64,000 nucleotides of DNA from Acidimicrobiaceae bacterium (GTDB taxonomy: Bacteria; Actinomycetota; Acidimicrobiia; Acidimicrobiales; RAAP-2): NCBI GenBank assembly GCA_003132205.1, contig PKWY01000027.1:134668-198667 (forward strand), written 5' to 3'. Below the pieces are notes generated by a model. That model ran no database searches. It saw nothing but the letters and a program-made list of their open reading frames with translations, and was not told the origin of the DNA. The position numbers and the translations under genes were made by a program. This document shows, one piece after another, positions 7,014-16,365 of the stretch (within the stretch, counting starts at the first letter, position 1; each line of letters opens with the position of its first letter).

Positions 7014-10000
7014 ATGGCTGAGAGCTTCGTCCATCTCCATAACCACACCGAGTACTCCATGCTCGACGGTGCCGCACGCGTGGAAGAGATGGTCCTCGCG
7101 GCGAAGGCCGACGGGCAGACGGCGATCGGCATCACCGATCACGGGAACCTCTACGGCGTCATTGATTTCTACGAGGCGTGTCGCAAGCACGGGATAACTC
7201 CCATCATCGGCCTAGAGGCCTACATGGCCGCCAACTCGCGCTTCGACCGTCCGCCTCGTCGGGGGAAGATCGACGACACCGGAGGCGATACCGAGGGCGG
7301 ACAAAAGCTCTACCACCACCTGACGCTGCTCGCCGAATCCAATCAGGGTTACCGGAACCTCCGCGAACTCTCCTCGAAGGCCTTTCTCGAGGGTTACTAC
7401 TACAAGCCCCGCTTGGACTGGGAGTTGTTGGAGCGTTACTGCGATGGGCTGATCGCGACCTCGGGCTGTCTCGGTGGCGTCGTGTTGCAGGCGCTCTTGC
7501 AGGACAACTACGCCAAAGCCCTCGAACTCGCTGGCCGCCTCCAGACCATCTTCGGTCCGGAGAACTTCTTCATCGAGATGCAGGACCACGGGATCCCCGA
7601 ACAGATCCGCACCAACCCGCACCTGCTGCAGATAGCGAAGGACTTGCGGGCCCCGCTGCTCGCGACGAACGACCTTCACTACGTGCGCCACAGTGACGCC
7701 GAGATGCACGACGCGCTGCTGTGCATTGGAACCGGCTCGCTCGTTGCCGATCCGAACCGATTTCGCTTCCAGAGCGACCAGCACTACCTCAAGTCTTCGG
7801 CCGAAATGCGCTACCTCTTCCGTGACCTTCCCGACGCCTGCGACAACACCCTGGCGATCGCCGAGCGCGCGGATGTGACCATCGAATTCGACAACGATGC
7901 GTTGCCCGAGTTTCCCATCCCCGAGGAGTTCAAGGGGGCGACGCACAAGGACGGGGCGAATCGGCTGCTTCGTGAGCTCAGCTACCAAGGGGCCCGAGAT
8001 CGCTACGGCGACTCGCTCAACGACGAGGTCCGCGAGCGCCTCGAATACGAGCTGGGCGTCGTCGCGGACATGGGGTTCTCGGACTACTTCCTCGTCGTGT
8101 GGGACCTCATTCGCCACGCCCGCGAAAAGGGCATCCGGGTCGGACCGGGCCGAGGCTCGGCGGCGGGATGCTGCATTGCCTACTGCCTGCGGATCGTCGA
8201 CCTCGACCCGATCCACTACGGCTTGATCTTCGAGCGCTTCCTCAACCCGGGGCGCAAGCAGATGCCCGACATCGACATGGACTTCGACGAGCGGTACCGC
8301 GGTGACATGATCCGTTACGCGGCCGAACGCTACGGCTCCGACCACGTCGCTCAGATCGTCACATTTTCGACGATCAAGGCGCGCGCCGCGGTGCGCGACG
8401 CCGCGAGGGTCCTCGGGTATCCGCCCCAGCTCGGCGACAAGATCGCGAAGGCGATGCCGCCGCTCGTCATGGGCCAGGACCTGCCGCTCGAAGCCTGCTT
8501 CACGCCGATGCCCGGCTACGAGGCCCGATACGCAGAGGCGGCGGAGCTGCGCACCCTCTACGACACCGACCCCGAGGTGAAGCACGCGGTCGACGTGGCG
8601 AAGGGCTTCGTCGACAAACGCCGCCAGGACGGCATCCACGCCGCGGCCGTGGTGATCACGAAGGAGCCGGTCCTCGAGTACGTGCCGGTGCAGCGAAAGT
8701 CCGGTCCCAACGGCTCGATCGACGACGCGCCCATCGTCACGCAGTACGAAGCCACCGCCATCGAGAAGCTCGGCCTGTTGAAGATGGACTTCCTCGGGCT
8801 GCGTAATCTCGCGATCATCGAGCGGACCCTCGAACACATCAAGCGGCGCCACGCCAGCCCCGTCGACATCGACCACGTGCCCCTTGACGACGTCAAGGTG
8901 TTCGAGATGCTGAAGCTGGGAAACTCGATCGGGATCTTCCAGCTCGAGGGCGACAAGATGCGCCAACTGATGCGTCGGCTCGCTCCGACCAGCTTCGACG
9001 ACATCGCCGCCCTCGTTGCGCTCTACCGTCCGGGTCCGTTGAGCGAGAATGTCCACAACGACTACGCCGACCGCAAGAACCAGCGTCAGATCGTCAGCTA
9101 CGACCACGATGATCTCGAAACCATCCTGGGCGAGACCTACGGGCTGATGATCTACCAGGAAGACATCATGCGGGTGGCGACGAAGATCGCCGGCTTCTCG
9201 ATGACCGAGGCCGATGACCTTCGAAAGGCCTGCTCGAAGAAGATTCGAGAGATGATTCAAGCGCAGCGGGCCAAGTTCGTCGACGGCTCGGAGCGAGAAG
9301 GTTACGGGCGCGAGCTGGGCGAAGCTATCTTCAACAAGATCGAGCCGTTCGCGGACTACGCGTTCAACAAGAGCCACGCGTACGGCTACGCGTTGATCGC
9401 TTACCAGAACGCGTGGCTGAAGGCCAACTACCCGGTTGAGTACATGTCGGCGCTTCTCACGTCGTTTCGAGACGACAAGGACAAGGCATCGATCTACCTG
9501 AACGAGGCGCGCCAGATGGGCATCACGGTCGGCGTGCCCGACGTCAACGAGTCGTTCGCGGAGTACGCCCCCAGCCTCAGCCAGGAGAAGACCATCCTTT
9601 TCGGAATGGCCGCGGTGCGCAACGTCGGCGAGGCCCTCGTGGACAAGATCGTGAGCGAGCGCGAAGCGGGCGGCCCGTTCACCTCGGTCTACGACTTCGT
9701 CCGACGTGTGGATCCGGCGGTGCTGAATCGCAGATCGATGGAGTCGCTTATCAAGGCGGGGGCGTTCGACTCGCTCGGGGTGCCCCGGCTCGGATTCCTG
9801 CTGAAGGTGGACGAGATCATCGACGTGACGCTCAGCCGTCGCAAGGATCTCTCGCTCGGCATCACGACGCTGTTCGCGTCAATGGGCGCCGGCGAGGACG
9901 ACAACGACTGGGAGGGCACCGAGATCGCCCTCTCCGACATCGAGTTCGAGAAGTCGGTGAAATTGGACTTCGAGCGAGAGATGCTCGGCACCTACATCTC

Positions 10001-10577
10001 CGATCACCCGCTCTACGAGGTGGAGAGCACGCTCGCCGCCAAGACCGATGGCACGCTCATGTCGATCAGGGAGCGGGGGGACGAACTCGCCAAATCGGGG
10101 CGCGCGGTGACGGTCGGCGGCATCCTCGCCGAGGTGCAGATTCGCACCACCAAAGCGGGACAGCAGTACGCCCGGACCGTTCTCGAGGATCTGGGGGGCT
10201 CCATCGAGATCAACTTCTCGGCCCGGAACTTCGAGAAATGCAGCGGGTTCCTCGCGAAGGACAACATCGTGCTCATGAAGATCCGCATCGACAGCCGCGA
10301 TGACGAGCTGCGCTTCAGCGCGCTCGAGGTCGAGTTGCTGAAGGTTGACCGCAGCGTGGACGAGTTGCGCCTGATGCTTCGCCCCGAGGACCTGACGTCG
10401 ACCTCGATCGCGGTCCTTCGGGAGATCATCTCGCGCTACCCGGGCAAGTCGCCGGTCATAGTCGAAACCGGCCAGGACGGCAAGGTCTTCAAGCTGGCGC
10501 CCGAATTCAACGTGAATATAGCCGCTGTGGTGGCGGATTTGCGCTCCGAGTTCGGGAGAAATGTCATAAAAGCCTGA
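7014..10577 (+). CDS. dnaE: DNA polymerase III alpha subunit
   Basis: An 1187-residue replicative polymerase. The N-terminal PHP domain begins HLHNHTEYSMLDG and keeps DHGNLYG and GLEAY, so its metal-binding residues look intact and it may supply 3'-5' proofreading as shown for mycobacterial DnaE1. The catalytic centre PDIDMDF has Asp419 and Asp421. A helix-hairpin-helix and OB-fold follow (GGILAEVQIRTTKAGQQYAR, about 1040-1060). Length is normal for DnaE1 and distinguishes it from the mutagenic DnaE2. AAAGGAAG lies before ATG 7014. Confidence 0.96.
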   Translation: MAESFVHLHNHTEYSMLDGAARVEEMVLAAKADGQTAIGITDHGNLYGVIDFYEACRKHGITPIIGLEAYMAANSRFDRPPRRGKIDDTGGDTEGGQKLYHHLTLLAESNQGYRNLRELSSKAFLEGYYYKPRLDWELLERYCDGLIATSGCLGGVVLQALLQDNYAKALELAGRLQTIFGPENFFIEMQDHGIPEQIRTNPHLLQIAKDLRAPLLATNDLHYVRHSDAEMHDALLCIGTGSLVADPNRFRFQSDQHYLKSSAEMRYLFRDLPDACDNTLAIAERADVTIEFDNDALPEFPIPEEFKGATHKDGANRLLRELSYQGARDRYGDSLNDEVRERLEYELGVVADMGFSDYFLVVWDLIRHAREKGIRVGPGRGSAAGCCIAYCLRIVDLDPIHYGLIFERFLNPGRKQMPDIDMDFDERYRGDMIRYAAERYGSDHVAQIVTFSTIKARAAVRDAARVLGYPPQLGDKIAKAMPPLVMGQDLPLEACFTPMPGYEARYAEAAELRTLYDTDPEVKHAVDVAKGFVDKRRQDGIHAAAVVITKEPVLEYVPVQRKSGPNGSIDDAPIVTQYEATAIEKLGLLKMDFLGLRNLAIIERTLEHIKRRHASPVDIDHVPLDDVKVFEMLKLGNSIGIFQLEGDKMRQLMRRLAPTSFDDIAALVALYRPGPLSENVHNDYADRKNQRQIVSYDHDDLETILGETYGLMIYQEDIMRVATKIAGFSMTEADDLRKACSKKIREMIQAQRAKFVDGSEREGYGRELGEAIFNKIEPFADYAFNKSHAYGYALIAYQNAWLKANYPVEYMSALLTSFRDDKDKASIYLNEARQMGITVGVPDVNESFAEYAPSLSQEKTILFGMAAVRNVGEALVDKIVSEREAGGPFTSVYDFVRRVDPAVLNRRSMESLIKAGAFDSLGVPRLGFLLKVDEIIDVTLSRRKDLSLGITTLFASMGAGEDDNDWEGTEIALSDIEFEKSVKLDFEREMLGTYISDHPLYEVESTLAAKTDGTLMSIRERGDELAKSGRAVTVGGILAEVQIRTTKAGQQYARTVLEDLGGSIEINFSARNFEKCSGFLAKDNIVLMKIRIDSRDDELRFSALEVELLKVDRSVDELRLMLRPEDLTSTSIAVLREIISRYPGKSPVIVETGQDGKVFKLAPEFNVNIAAVVADLRSEFGRNVIKA

Positions 10578-10582
10578 TCGGT

Positions 10583-10610
10583 TTGAGCGGGTCGAGAACT
10601 CCCGTAGAAT
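10583..10610 (+). promoter_or_regulatory. Promoter of the unknown gene at 10619
   Basis: TTGAGC (10583-10588), a 16-bp spacer and TAGAAT (10605-10610) end eight bases before the ATG at 10619, giving a leader of at most about two bases. Confidence 0.6.
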
Positions 10611-10618
10611 GGTTGCCT

Positions 10619-11290
10619 ATGGCAATGACCGTCACTACGAAGGACACCACCGCACTCAGCGACGCAGAACTGGCCGAAATGGCCGATCTCTGTGTTGACC
10701 GCGAGCCCAATTTCGATATTGGCTTCTTGTCCAAGCAACGCGAGGAGTGGGTTCTCGTCACGCACGTCCGCGAGGGCAACAAGTTGCGGGGCTACTCATT
10801 TTGCACGCTCGAGCGTATTGGCGGCACGCCTTCGCTGCTCGTAGGGCTCTTGCTCGTCGACCGCAACGCCAAGTCAGACCAGACGTTGAAGTCGATCCTG
10901 CACGACCAGTTTCGTCGCGCCCTGCTCGCGTTTCCTGATGAAGACGTCTTGCTGGGCTCGCGTCTCACCACGCCAGATGGGTTTCGGGCCTTCGCCGGGC
11001 TGGAAGATGTCGTGCCTCGACTGGGCTACAAGCCCACGGGCGAAGACCGCGCCTGGGGTCGGCGCCTCGCGAAGCGTTTCGGCTCGGAGAAGTCGATCGA
11101 CGACCATACCTTCATCATGACCGTAAACCCCGGACCAGTCGGCGGACTCGACTACAGCGCGGCGAAGGGCGCCATCCCGGAAGGGGTGGAGATCTTCTTC
11201 GAGGAAATTAACCCGGAGAACGGGCAGCGACTGGTGGTCTTTGGATGGGCCATGGCTGAGTCCTTGGCCTCGGGCAAGCTGCCCAAATAG
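10619..11290 (+). CDS. Conserved-type hypothetical protein, possibly GNAT-like fold
   Basis: I do not recognise a named family. The 223-residue soluble protein has an N-terminal half that alternates predicted strands and helices (EEWVLVTHV, GYSFCTLERIGGTPSLLVGLLLVDR, LKSILHDQFRRAL), a pattern seen in acetyltransferase-like folds, but the acetyl-CoA P-loop signature is not evident. The C-terminal part has FIMTVNPGPVGGLDYSAAKG and ends near the convergent gene, one base apart. The start 10619 follows a TTGAGC/TAGAAT promoter with almost no leader; ATG 10625 is also possible. There are no transmembrane segments. Confidence 0.7.
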   Translation: MAMTVTTKDTTALSDAELAEMADLCVDREPNFDIGFLSKQREEWVLVTHVREGNKLRGYSFCTLERIGGTPSLLVGLLLVDRNAKSDQTLKSILHDQFRRALLAFPDEDVLLGSRLTTPDGFRAFAGLEDVVPRLGYKPTGEDRAWGRRLAKRFGSEKSIDDHTFIMTVNPGPVGGLDYSAAKGAIPEGVEIFFEEINPENGQRLVVFGWAMAESLASGKLPK

Positions 11291-11291
11291 C

Positions 11292-12011
11292 TCAACCGCG
11301 CGGAAGAAGCCCGGTGCAGCTCTTGTAGCAGTGCCCATCGATTGGCTGGGAGAGCGTCGTCAGCACGTAGGTCGGGCGGAACCCTAGCGACGTGGCCAGG
11401 TCCTTGCCCGCGAGCGATGATCGTCGAGTCGCCTCCATCGTCCGGATTGCGTGGGCGTCCTCGCAGAGCAGCCACACGTCGTCGCCAAACCATCCGAAGC
11501 GCACCCAGGTGGATCCGTCATCGTTCCTTCGAAGCAGCTGGGGACCGCGGTCGGCGGCGATCAAGGCCACGCTCGGACGTTCGCCCCGGAACTCCCAGTA
11601 CGGTGCGCTCGGACCACGAAAGCCAAACAGCGGGCCGTCGGCGGGACTGGCGAGCTGCGCCAGCCATTTGCGAACGCGCCGCCCGCGGTAGGTGCCGAGC
11701 CGCCGGGGAAGATTGGCGAGGGTCACGGCCTCCGGTTGAGCCAGATCATTGCGCTCGATGTCATGAGCCAGCTGACCCTCGACGACGTCGAAGACCGCGA
11801 GGTCGGTGACGAAGTCTGCTGGCCACGGAATTCGCCATCGCACGATGGTCTGCGAGGCCAAATCGACGACCGTGGTTGTCTCGATGGTCGAGCCCAGGAC
11901 CAATCCGAAGACCGTGCTGCCGGGCGTGAGATCCACGCTCGGGTGCTGGGGCATCCGCTCGACCAGACGTTTGATGGCCTTCGCCGCGGGGTCGCGTCCA
12001 AAGAGGGGCAT
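11292..12011 (-). CDS. Hypothetical protein coupled to the DUF255 gene
   Basis: A 239-residue protein that I do not recognise. It starts MPLFGRDPAAKAIKRLVERM, and contains strand-rich segments (STVFGLVLGSTIETTTVVDLA, STWVRFGWFGDDVWLLCED) and a C-terminal Cys pair (HCYKSC). It has no signal peptide or membrane segments. Its ATG overlaps the stop of the upstream DUF255 gene (ATGA at 12011), so the two are co-translated and may act together. It converges with the 10619 gene. Confidence 0.7.
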   Translation of the reverse strand: MPLFGRDPAAKAIKRLVERMPQHPSVDLTPGSTVFGLVLGSTIETTTVVDLASQTIVRWRIPWPADFVTDLAVFDVVEGQLAHDIERNDLAQPEAVTLANLPRRLGTYRGRRVRKWLAQLASPADGPLFGFRGPSAPYWEFRGERPSVALIAADRGPQLLRRNDDGSTWVRFGWFGDDVWLLCEDAHAIRTMEATRRSSLAGKDLATSLGFRPTYVLTTLSQPIDGHCYKSCTGLLPRG

Positions 12012-14014
12012 CAGCGTGCCGCCCGCTGCAACTGATCGTCAAGGTCGCCGATGGTCGCGACCGGCAGTTGGCACGCCCCAGCGCGGCACACGTAGGCCCA
12101 GCCCGGAGTTCGCCCCTCGAGCAGTGCGGAAGAGCCATTCCCGGTGATCAAGACTGTGCGCGACATAGGTAACGATCGTACGTGGCTCGTGAGCTCATTG
12201 GGGGCTCCGGGAATCACCACCTCGATGCCATCGCCGACGAACCCCGCAGCCGCCACGAGATCGGGGATGGCCCCCGGGTGCGAGGAGATCAGGTTGGCGG
12301 CGAGCTCCACGAGCCTCTCGGCCGCCGCGAGCAGGTTGTCGTCTCCCTGACAGAGCGCGAGACGGGCCAGTGCGCGACAGCTCACCGCGTGGCTCGAGGG
12401 CGTCGCACCGTCGAATATCTCCTTCGGCCTGGCGGGAAGGTCGTTCACCAGGTCGCACTGGGCGAAGACGCCCTTGCCCGTCTGGGACGACTGCCCCGTC
12501 GGTACTTCGCCGTCCCAGTAGTGACCGAGCAGAAAGGCCGCGGCGCCGTTGGCCCGCTCGAGCCAGACATCGTCGCCGGTCGCCTCAAAGGCGTCCACCA
12601 GGGCGTCAACGAACCACGCCACGTCGCTCGCCGTCGCGTAGGCGTTGTGGTGCTCGGTGCGCCACCACGCCCCGTCGGCGAAGTGGGAGCGCGAGAGCGA
12701 GTCAAGAAGTTCGAGCGCCCGTTCGACCAATGCGGTCTCGCCGGTCATGAGCAGGGCCGACGCGAACATCGCGTTCCATTCGAGGATGACCTTCTGGTCG
12801 CGCGCCGGCTGTGGTCGCAGGGACCGCGCTTCTCGAAGGGCGCCGAGCGCCTCTCGAAGGTCGTCGGGCGTGATAAACGGCTCTCCGGTCGCGAGACGGG
12901 GGATGGACCGACCCTCGAAGAGGCCGGGGGAGGAGATCGACCATCTGGAGAGCACGCGGGCCAGGTCCCCGCCGAGTCCCTTGCGCTCGAGGGCCGCGGC
13001 GACCTCGTCGGGCGTCCACGTCACGTGGGAGCCCTCGACGCCACCCGCGTCCGCGTCGAGCGACGAGCCGTAGCCGGATTCCACCTTCAGGTCATTTAAG
13101 ACGAAGTGAAGCGCGTGGATCGCGACGTCACGCCACTCGGGGTGGCCGCCCACGGCCTTGCTCGCGCGCAAGTACGCCCTCGCGAGCAACGCCTGATCGC
13201 TCAGCATCTTCTCGAAGTGCGGGACGTGCCATTCGGCGTCGACGCTGTAGCGCGCGAAGCCGCCGCGGACGTGGTCGTAGAGACCTCGTCGTGACATCGC
13301 ATCGAGGGTGCGCGTCACGGCCTCGGTCGCCTCGGTGTCGGTGAAGTCGAGCAGGGCCTCCACGTAGCTGGGGCGAGGGAACTTCGGGGCGTCGCCGAAG
13401 CCGCCGTGACTGTCGACACGCGCCACGAGTTCGTCACGAAGGGCGCGTCGCGACCCTCGAAGGTCGAGCGTCGCGACGCGCCCGCCCAGGTGGTCGATGA
13501 AGGCGATCTCGCGCTCGAGGGCCCCTCGAAGCTGCACCGCCTGGGCGACCACGGCCTCGCGTTGGTTCATCCACGCGTCGGCGATGGCGTGCAGCAGGCG
13601 AGAGAATCCGACTTGGCCGTGGCGGTCCGTTGGCGGGTAGTAGGTGCCGGCCATGAAGGGCCGGCCGTCGGGGAGCAAGAAGACCGACATCGGCCATCCA
13701 CCGTGGCCACTCAGCAACTGGGTGGCGGCCATGTAGAGCGCGTCGACGTCAGGGCGCTCCTCTCGGTCGACCTTGATGGAGATGAATGAGTCGTTGAGGA
13801 GCCGAGCGACGTCGGGGTTCTCGAATGATTCATGGGCCATGACGTGGCACCAATGGCACGCGGCGTAGCCGACACTGAGAAAGATCGGTCGATCCAGGCG
13901 AGCAGCCTCGGCGAGGGCTTCGTTGTCCCAGGCCCACCAATCGACCGGATTGTCAGCGTGATCGATGAGATAGGGCGAGCCGAGTCGGTCCTTGATTTCA
14001 CGAAGCAGTGGCAC
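12011..14014 (-). CDS. DUF255 thioredoxin-fold protein (YyaL/SPATA20 type)
   Basis: A 667-residue protein. The N-terminal thioredoxin-like domain has the family block NPVDWWAWDNEAL and the CHWCH motif (Cys53, Cys56), then DREERPDVD and GGWPMSVFLLPDG. The long C-terminal part is an alpha/alpha-toroid, glycosidase-like region (GGFARYSVDAEWHVPHFEKM; about 190-650). The family is near universal but its function is unsettled, with a role in redox or sugar-epimerase-like chemistry suggested. The start GTG 14014 lies six bases after TAGGGT (minus strand, 14026-14021), a leaderless arrangement. Confidence 0.9.
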   Translation of the reverse strand: MPLLREIKDRLGSPYLIDHADNPVDWWAWDNEALAEAARLDRPIFLSVGYAACHWCHVMAHESFENPDVARLLNDSFISIKVDREERPDVDALYMAATQLLSGHGGWPMSVFLLPDGRPFMAGTYYPPTDRHGQVGFSRLLHAIADAWMNQREAVVAQAVQLRGALEREIAFIDHLGGRVATLDLRGSRRALRDELVARVDSHGGFGDAPKFPRPSYVEALLDFTDTEATEAVTRTLDAMSRRGLYDHVRGGFARYSVDAEWHVPHFEKMLSDQALLARAYLRASKAVGGHPEWRDVAIHALHFVLNDLKVESGYGSSLDADAGGVEGSHVTWTPDEVAAALERKGLGGDLARVLSRWSISSPGLFEGRSIPRLATGEPFITPDDLREALGALREARSLRPQPARDQKVILEWNAMFASALLMTGETALVERALELLDSLSRSHFADGAWWRTEHHNAYATASDVAWFVDALVDAFEATGDDVWLERANGAAAFLLGHYWDGEVPTGQSSQTGKGVFAQCDLVNDLPARPKEIFDGATPSSHAVSCRALARLALCQGDDNLLAAAERLVELAANLISSHPGAIPDLVAAAGFVGDGIEVVIPGAPNELTSHVRSLPMSRTVLITGNGSSALLEGRTPGWAYVCRAGACQLPVATIGDLDDQLQRAAR

Positions 14015-14020
14015 GCAACG

Positions 14021-14026
14021 ACCCTA
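14021..14026 (-). promoter_or_regulatory. -10 box for leaderless DUF255 transcript
   Basis: TAGGGT on the minus strand lies six bases before GTG 14014. Its first three bases are also the stop codon (14026-14024) of the acetyltransferase remnant. Confidence 0.5.
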
Positions 14027-14277
14027 CGGGATTGGAGCCGCCGGTCCGCCGCCGTCGAAGCTGCGGGTGATGCGAAGTTGCGCCCACTGGTCTTTTCGGA
14101 TCGCGAGGACCACTTCGTCGGCCCACTCACCTTTGACGAACTCATTCTCGATGAAGTGGGCCCCCTGGTGGGGTCCAGCCTTCTCCAGCGATCGGATCGA
14201 CGCGACGTTTCGTGCGTCGCAGCGGCCACGAGTACGCTGACGTCATTGATGTGATCGAGAAGCTCGGGGAGGGAATA
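14024..14277 (-). pseudogene. C-terminal remnant of a GNAT acetyltransferase, frameshifted
   Basis: No intact gene fills 14015-14277, but the minus strand encodes a GNAT C-terminus. One frame gives LPELLDHINDVSVLVAAATHE; after a one-base shift near 14205-14210 another frame continues with NVASIRSLEKAG (the acetyl-CoA-site N-x-x-S-x-x-x-x-E-K-A-G motif), then AHFIENEFVKGEWADEVVL and a TAG stop at 14024-14026. Adding one A in the GAAAC run would join the halves. No start codon is present and the N-terminal two thirds are gone, replaced by the oxidoreductase gene on the other strand. It resembles aminoglycoside 6'-acetyltransferase-like GNATs in layout, but substrate cannot be inferred. Confidence 0.75.
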
Positions 14278-15240
14278 ATGACCACACCACTTCGATGGGG
14301 AGTGATCGGGACCGGTCGAATCGCCCACACGTTTGCGACCGACCTTGCGCTTATCGACGAGGGCGTCATCGTCGCGGTGGGGTCTCGTTCGAAGGAGTCG
14401 GCGGACGCTTTTGCGGATGAGTTCAACATCCCTCATCGTCACTCCTCCTATGAGGGGCTGGTCAACGATCCCGACGTGGACGCCGTCTACGTCGGCACCC
14501 CGCACCCCATGCACCACGACAACGCGCTGCTCGCCCTCGAGCACGCCAAGCCCGTGCTCGTCGAGAAGGCCTTCACGATGACCGGAGCCGAAGCGCGTGA
14601 CCTCGTGCGGGTGGCGCGCGAGAAGCGGCTCTTCATGATGGAGGCGATGTGGACACGATTCCTGCCCCACGTCGTGGCGATCAGGGAGATCATCGCTAAC
14701 GGTGAGCTCGGCAAGATCGTGACGTTCGAAGCTGACCACGGCCAGTGGTTCGAGGAGGATCCGACGTCGCGTCTCTTTGCTCCCGGACTCGGTGGTGGCG
14801 CGCTCTTTGACCTGGGTGTCTATCCCGTCTCCTTCGCCTCGATGATTCTGGGTGAACCCAACCGGCTCACTGCCCTCGTGGACCCCGCGTTCAGCGGCGT
14901 GGACGGCCAAGCGTCAATGCTGTTCGGCTACGAGAGTGGCGCGCACGCTGTTCTCACCTGCACGTCGGGCGCGAGGAGCGCAACGCGGGCCTGCATCACT
15001 GGCGTGAAGGCGCGCATCGAGATCGACGGTGACTTCTACGCGCCCACGTCGTTCACGCTGATCAAGCGAGACGGCGAAGAGCAGCGTTTCGAATTCGCCC
15101 ATCGGGGACGTGGACTTCGTCACGAGGCGGTTGAGGTGGCGCGCTGCATCGGCGAAGGCCTGCTCGAGAGTCCGGTGATGCCGCTCGACGAGACGGTGGC
15201 GATCGTGGAGACGATGGAGAAGGTTCTCAGCTTCCTCTAG
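14278..15240 (+). CDS. Gfo/Idh/MocA family NAD(P)-dependent oxidoreductase
   Basis: A 320-residue protein. The N-terminal Rossmann fold has GVIGTGRIAHTF (residues 8-19) and the family motif VEKAFTM (about 97-103, a variant of the EKP motif whose Lys is catalytic). The C-terminal half is the substrate-binding sheet (GGGALFDLGVYPVSFASMILG). The family oxidises or reduces sugars and polyols at a ring or chain hydroxyl. ATG 14278 follows GGAGGG. It lies next to a PfkB kinase, LacI regulator and sugar transporter, so a role in sugar or cyclitol breakdown is likely. Its stop overlaps that of the convergent kinase gene in CTAG (15237-15240). Confidence 0.9.
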   Translation: MTTPLRWGVIGTGRIAHTFATDLALIDEGVIVAVGSRSKESADAFADEFNIPHRHSSYEGLVNDPDVDAVYVGTPHPMHHDNALLALEHAKPVLVEKAFTMTGAEARDLVRVAREKRLFMMEAMWTRFLPHVVAIREIIANGELGKIVTFEADHGQWFEEDPTSRLFAPGLGGGALFDLGVYPVSFASMILGEPNRLTALVDPAFSGVDGQASMLFGYESGAHAVLTCTSGARSATRACITGVKARIEIDGDFYAPTSFTLIKRDGEEQRFEFAHRGRGLRHEAVEVARCIGEGLLESPVMPLDETVAIVETMEKVLSFL

Positions 15241-16187
15241 AGCCAGCCCCAGCCGGGAACCCGTCTCATTTCCTCAGCCCAGGGCGGTTGGGCGCCTTGA
15301 CGGGTGCACGTGCTCGACGCGATGACTATTGCCGCGCTAATCCCGGATCGAACTAGACCGCTGTCCGCCAGCTCCGAGCGGCCGAGGCCGTGGCCGATCC
15401 ACCACGCGAGAAAACCGCCGACGAGCGCGTCGCCCGCGCCCACCGTGTCCACGACCTTGACCACGGGCACGTCGATGCTGAAGGCGCTGTGAGCGCCGAG
15501 CACGTGGACCTCGCCGGGCCCGTCGGTGACGACGACCCATTTCACACCCAGATCGGTCATTGCACCCGCCGCTTGGGTCGAGGAGGAATCGGGGTAGAGG
15601 TAGGCGAGGTCCTCGGTGCTGACTTTCACGATGTCGCTGCGAGAAAAGAGCCGGATGAGCCGACGGCGATAGTCGTCGTGGCTGGTGATCGCAGATGGCC
15701 GGCAGTTAGGGTCGAGCACCACGAGCGTGTTTGGCGAAGCCGTGTTTACTAACGACTCGCCCGTCGAGGCCATTGGCTCCACGAGCAGACCCAGGGTTCC
15801 GATGTAGAGAGCCGCGGCGTCATCGCCCAACGAGTTGTACGCCGCGATCGCGCCGGGCTCTTCGAGCTGGAAGGCCGCAGTGCCGTTCAGATGAAAGCCG
15901 TAGCGGGGACCGGTGCTTCCCACTTCGACGATCGCGAGCGAGGTGGGGTAGTCCAAGGGTCCGGGCAGGGCGAGACGCACCCCGTCGGCGTCGAGCACCG
16001 CCTGAAGGGTGCGTCCGAACCCGTCGGTGGAGATGGCGCTGAAGAGAACGGCTTTCTGACCCAGGCGAGAGATGGTGCGCGCCACGTTGAACGGGCCGCC
16101 GCCGGGTACCGGCGTAAGGGCTCCCGACTCATCGACGAAGAGATCGATGAGGTTCTCACCGACTACGGCAATAGTCCCGCTGCTCAT
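15237..16187 (-). CDS. PfkB family carbohydrate kinase (fructokinase-like)
   Basis: A 316-residue ribokinase-fold sugar kinase. The N-terminal signature is PVPGGGPFNVARTISRLG (about 28-45) and the C-terminal signature VVDTVGAGDALVGGF carries the catalytic Asp. The family phosphorylates fructose, ribose, ketodeoxygluconate and similar sugars; substrate is not clear from sequence. It is divergent from the LacI regulator, sharing a 178-bp intergenic region with a LacI-type operator, so it is probably part of the same regulon. Confidence 0.9.
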   Translation of the reverse strand: MSSGTIAVVGENLIDLFVDESGALTPVPGGGPFNVARTISRLGQKAVLFSAISTDGFGRTLQAVLDADGVRLALPGPLDYPTSLAIVEVGSTGPRYGFHLNGTAAFQLEEPGAIAAYNSLGDDAAALYIGTLGLLVEPMASTGESLVNTASPNTLVVLDPNCRPSAITSHDDYRRRLIRLFSRSDIVKVSTEDLAYLYPDSSSTQAAGAMTDLGVKWVVVTDGPGEVHVLGAHSAFSIDVPVVKVVDTVGAGDALVGGFLAWWIGHGLGRSELADSGLVRSGISAAIVIASSTCTRQGAQPPWAEEMRRVPGWGWL

Positions 16188-16276
16188 GGTCAGCAGAACC
16201 TTGGAGCGGCGTTTGCATTGAGCATTTCGAGACTCCTCGCAACTTCTTGCAATTGATCAAGTGAGTAGATGAAATG

Positions 16277-16306
16277 TTGACAAGACAACGTTATCTCACC
16301 TACCAT
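16277..16306 (+). promoter_or_regulatory. Promoter of the LacI regulator gene
   Basis: TTGACA (16277-16282), an 18-bp spacer and TACCAT (16301-16306). The operator 16284-16295 fills the spacer, suggesting autoregulation. Confidence 0.6.
16284..16295. promoter_or_regulatory. LacI-type operator, copy 1
   Basis: GACAACGTTATC differs by one base from the perfect palindrome GACAACGTTGTC found at 18051. It lies between the divergent PfkB and LacI genes. LacI-family operators typically have a central CG and symmetric arms like this. Confidence 0.7.
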
Positions 16307-16365
16307 CGAGTCAACTCGGTCAGAGGGATTCTTTGGCGAACTGCTCTCAAGTTGGAGAACGAGGC

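Noticed and set aside
7212..9377. 721-codon open frame antisense to dnaE
   Set aside because: It mirrors the codon structure of dnaE in GC-rich DNA, has no recognisable domain, and dnaE is certain.
13711..14910. 399-codon minus-strand open frame crossing the DUF255 and oxidoreductase genes
   Set aside because: It overlaps two well-supported genes; only a short part (about 14205-14277) makes sense, as half of the acetyltransferase remnant.
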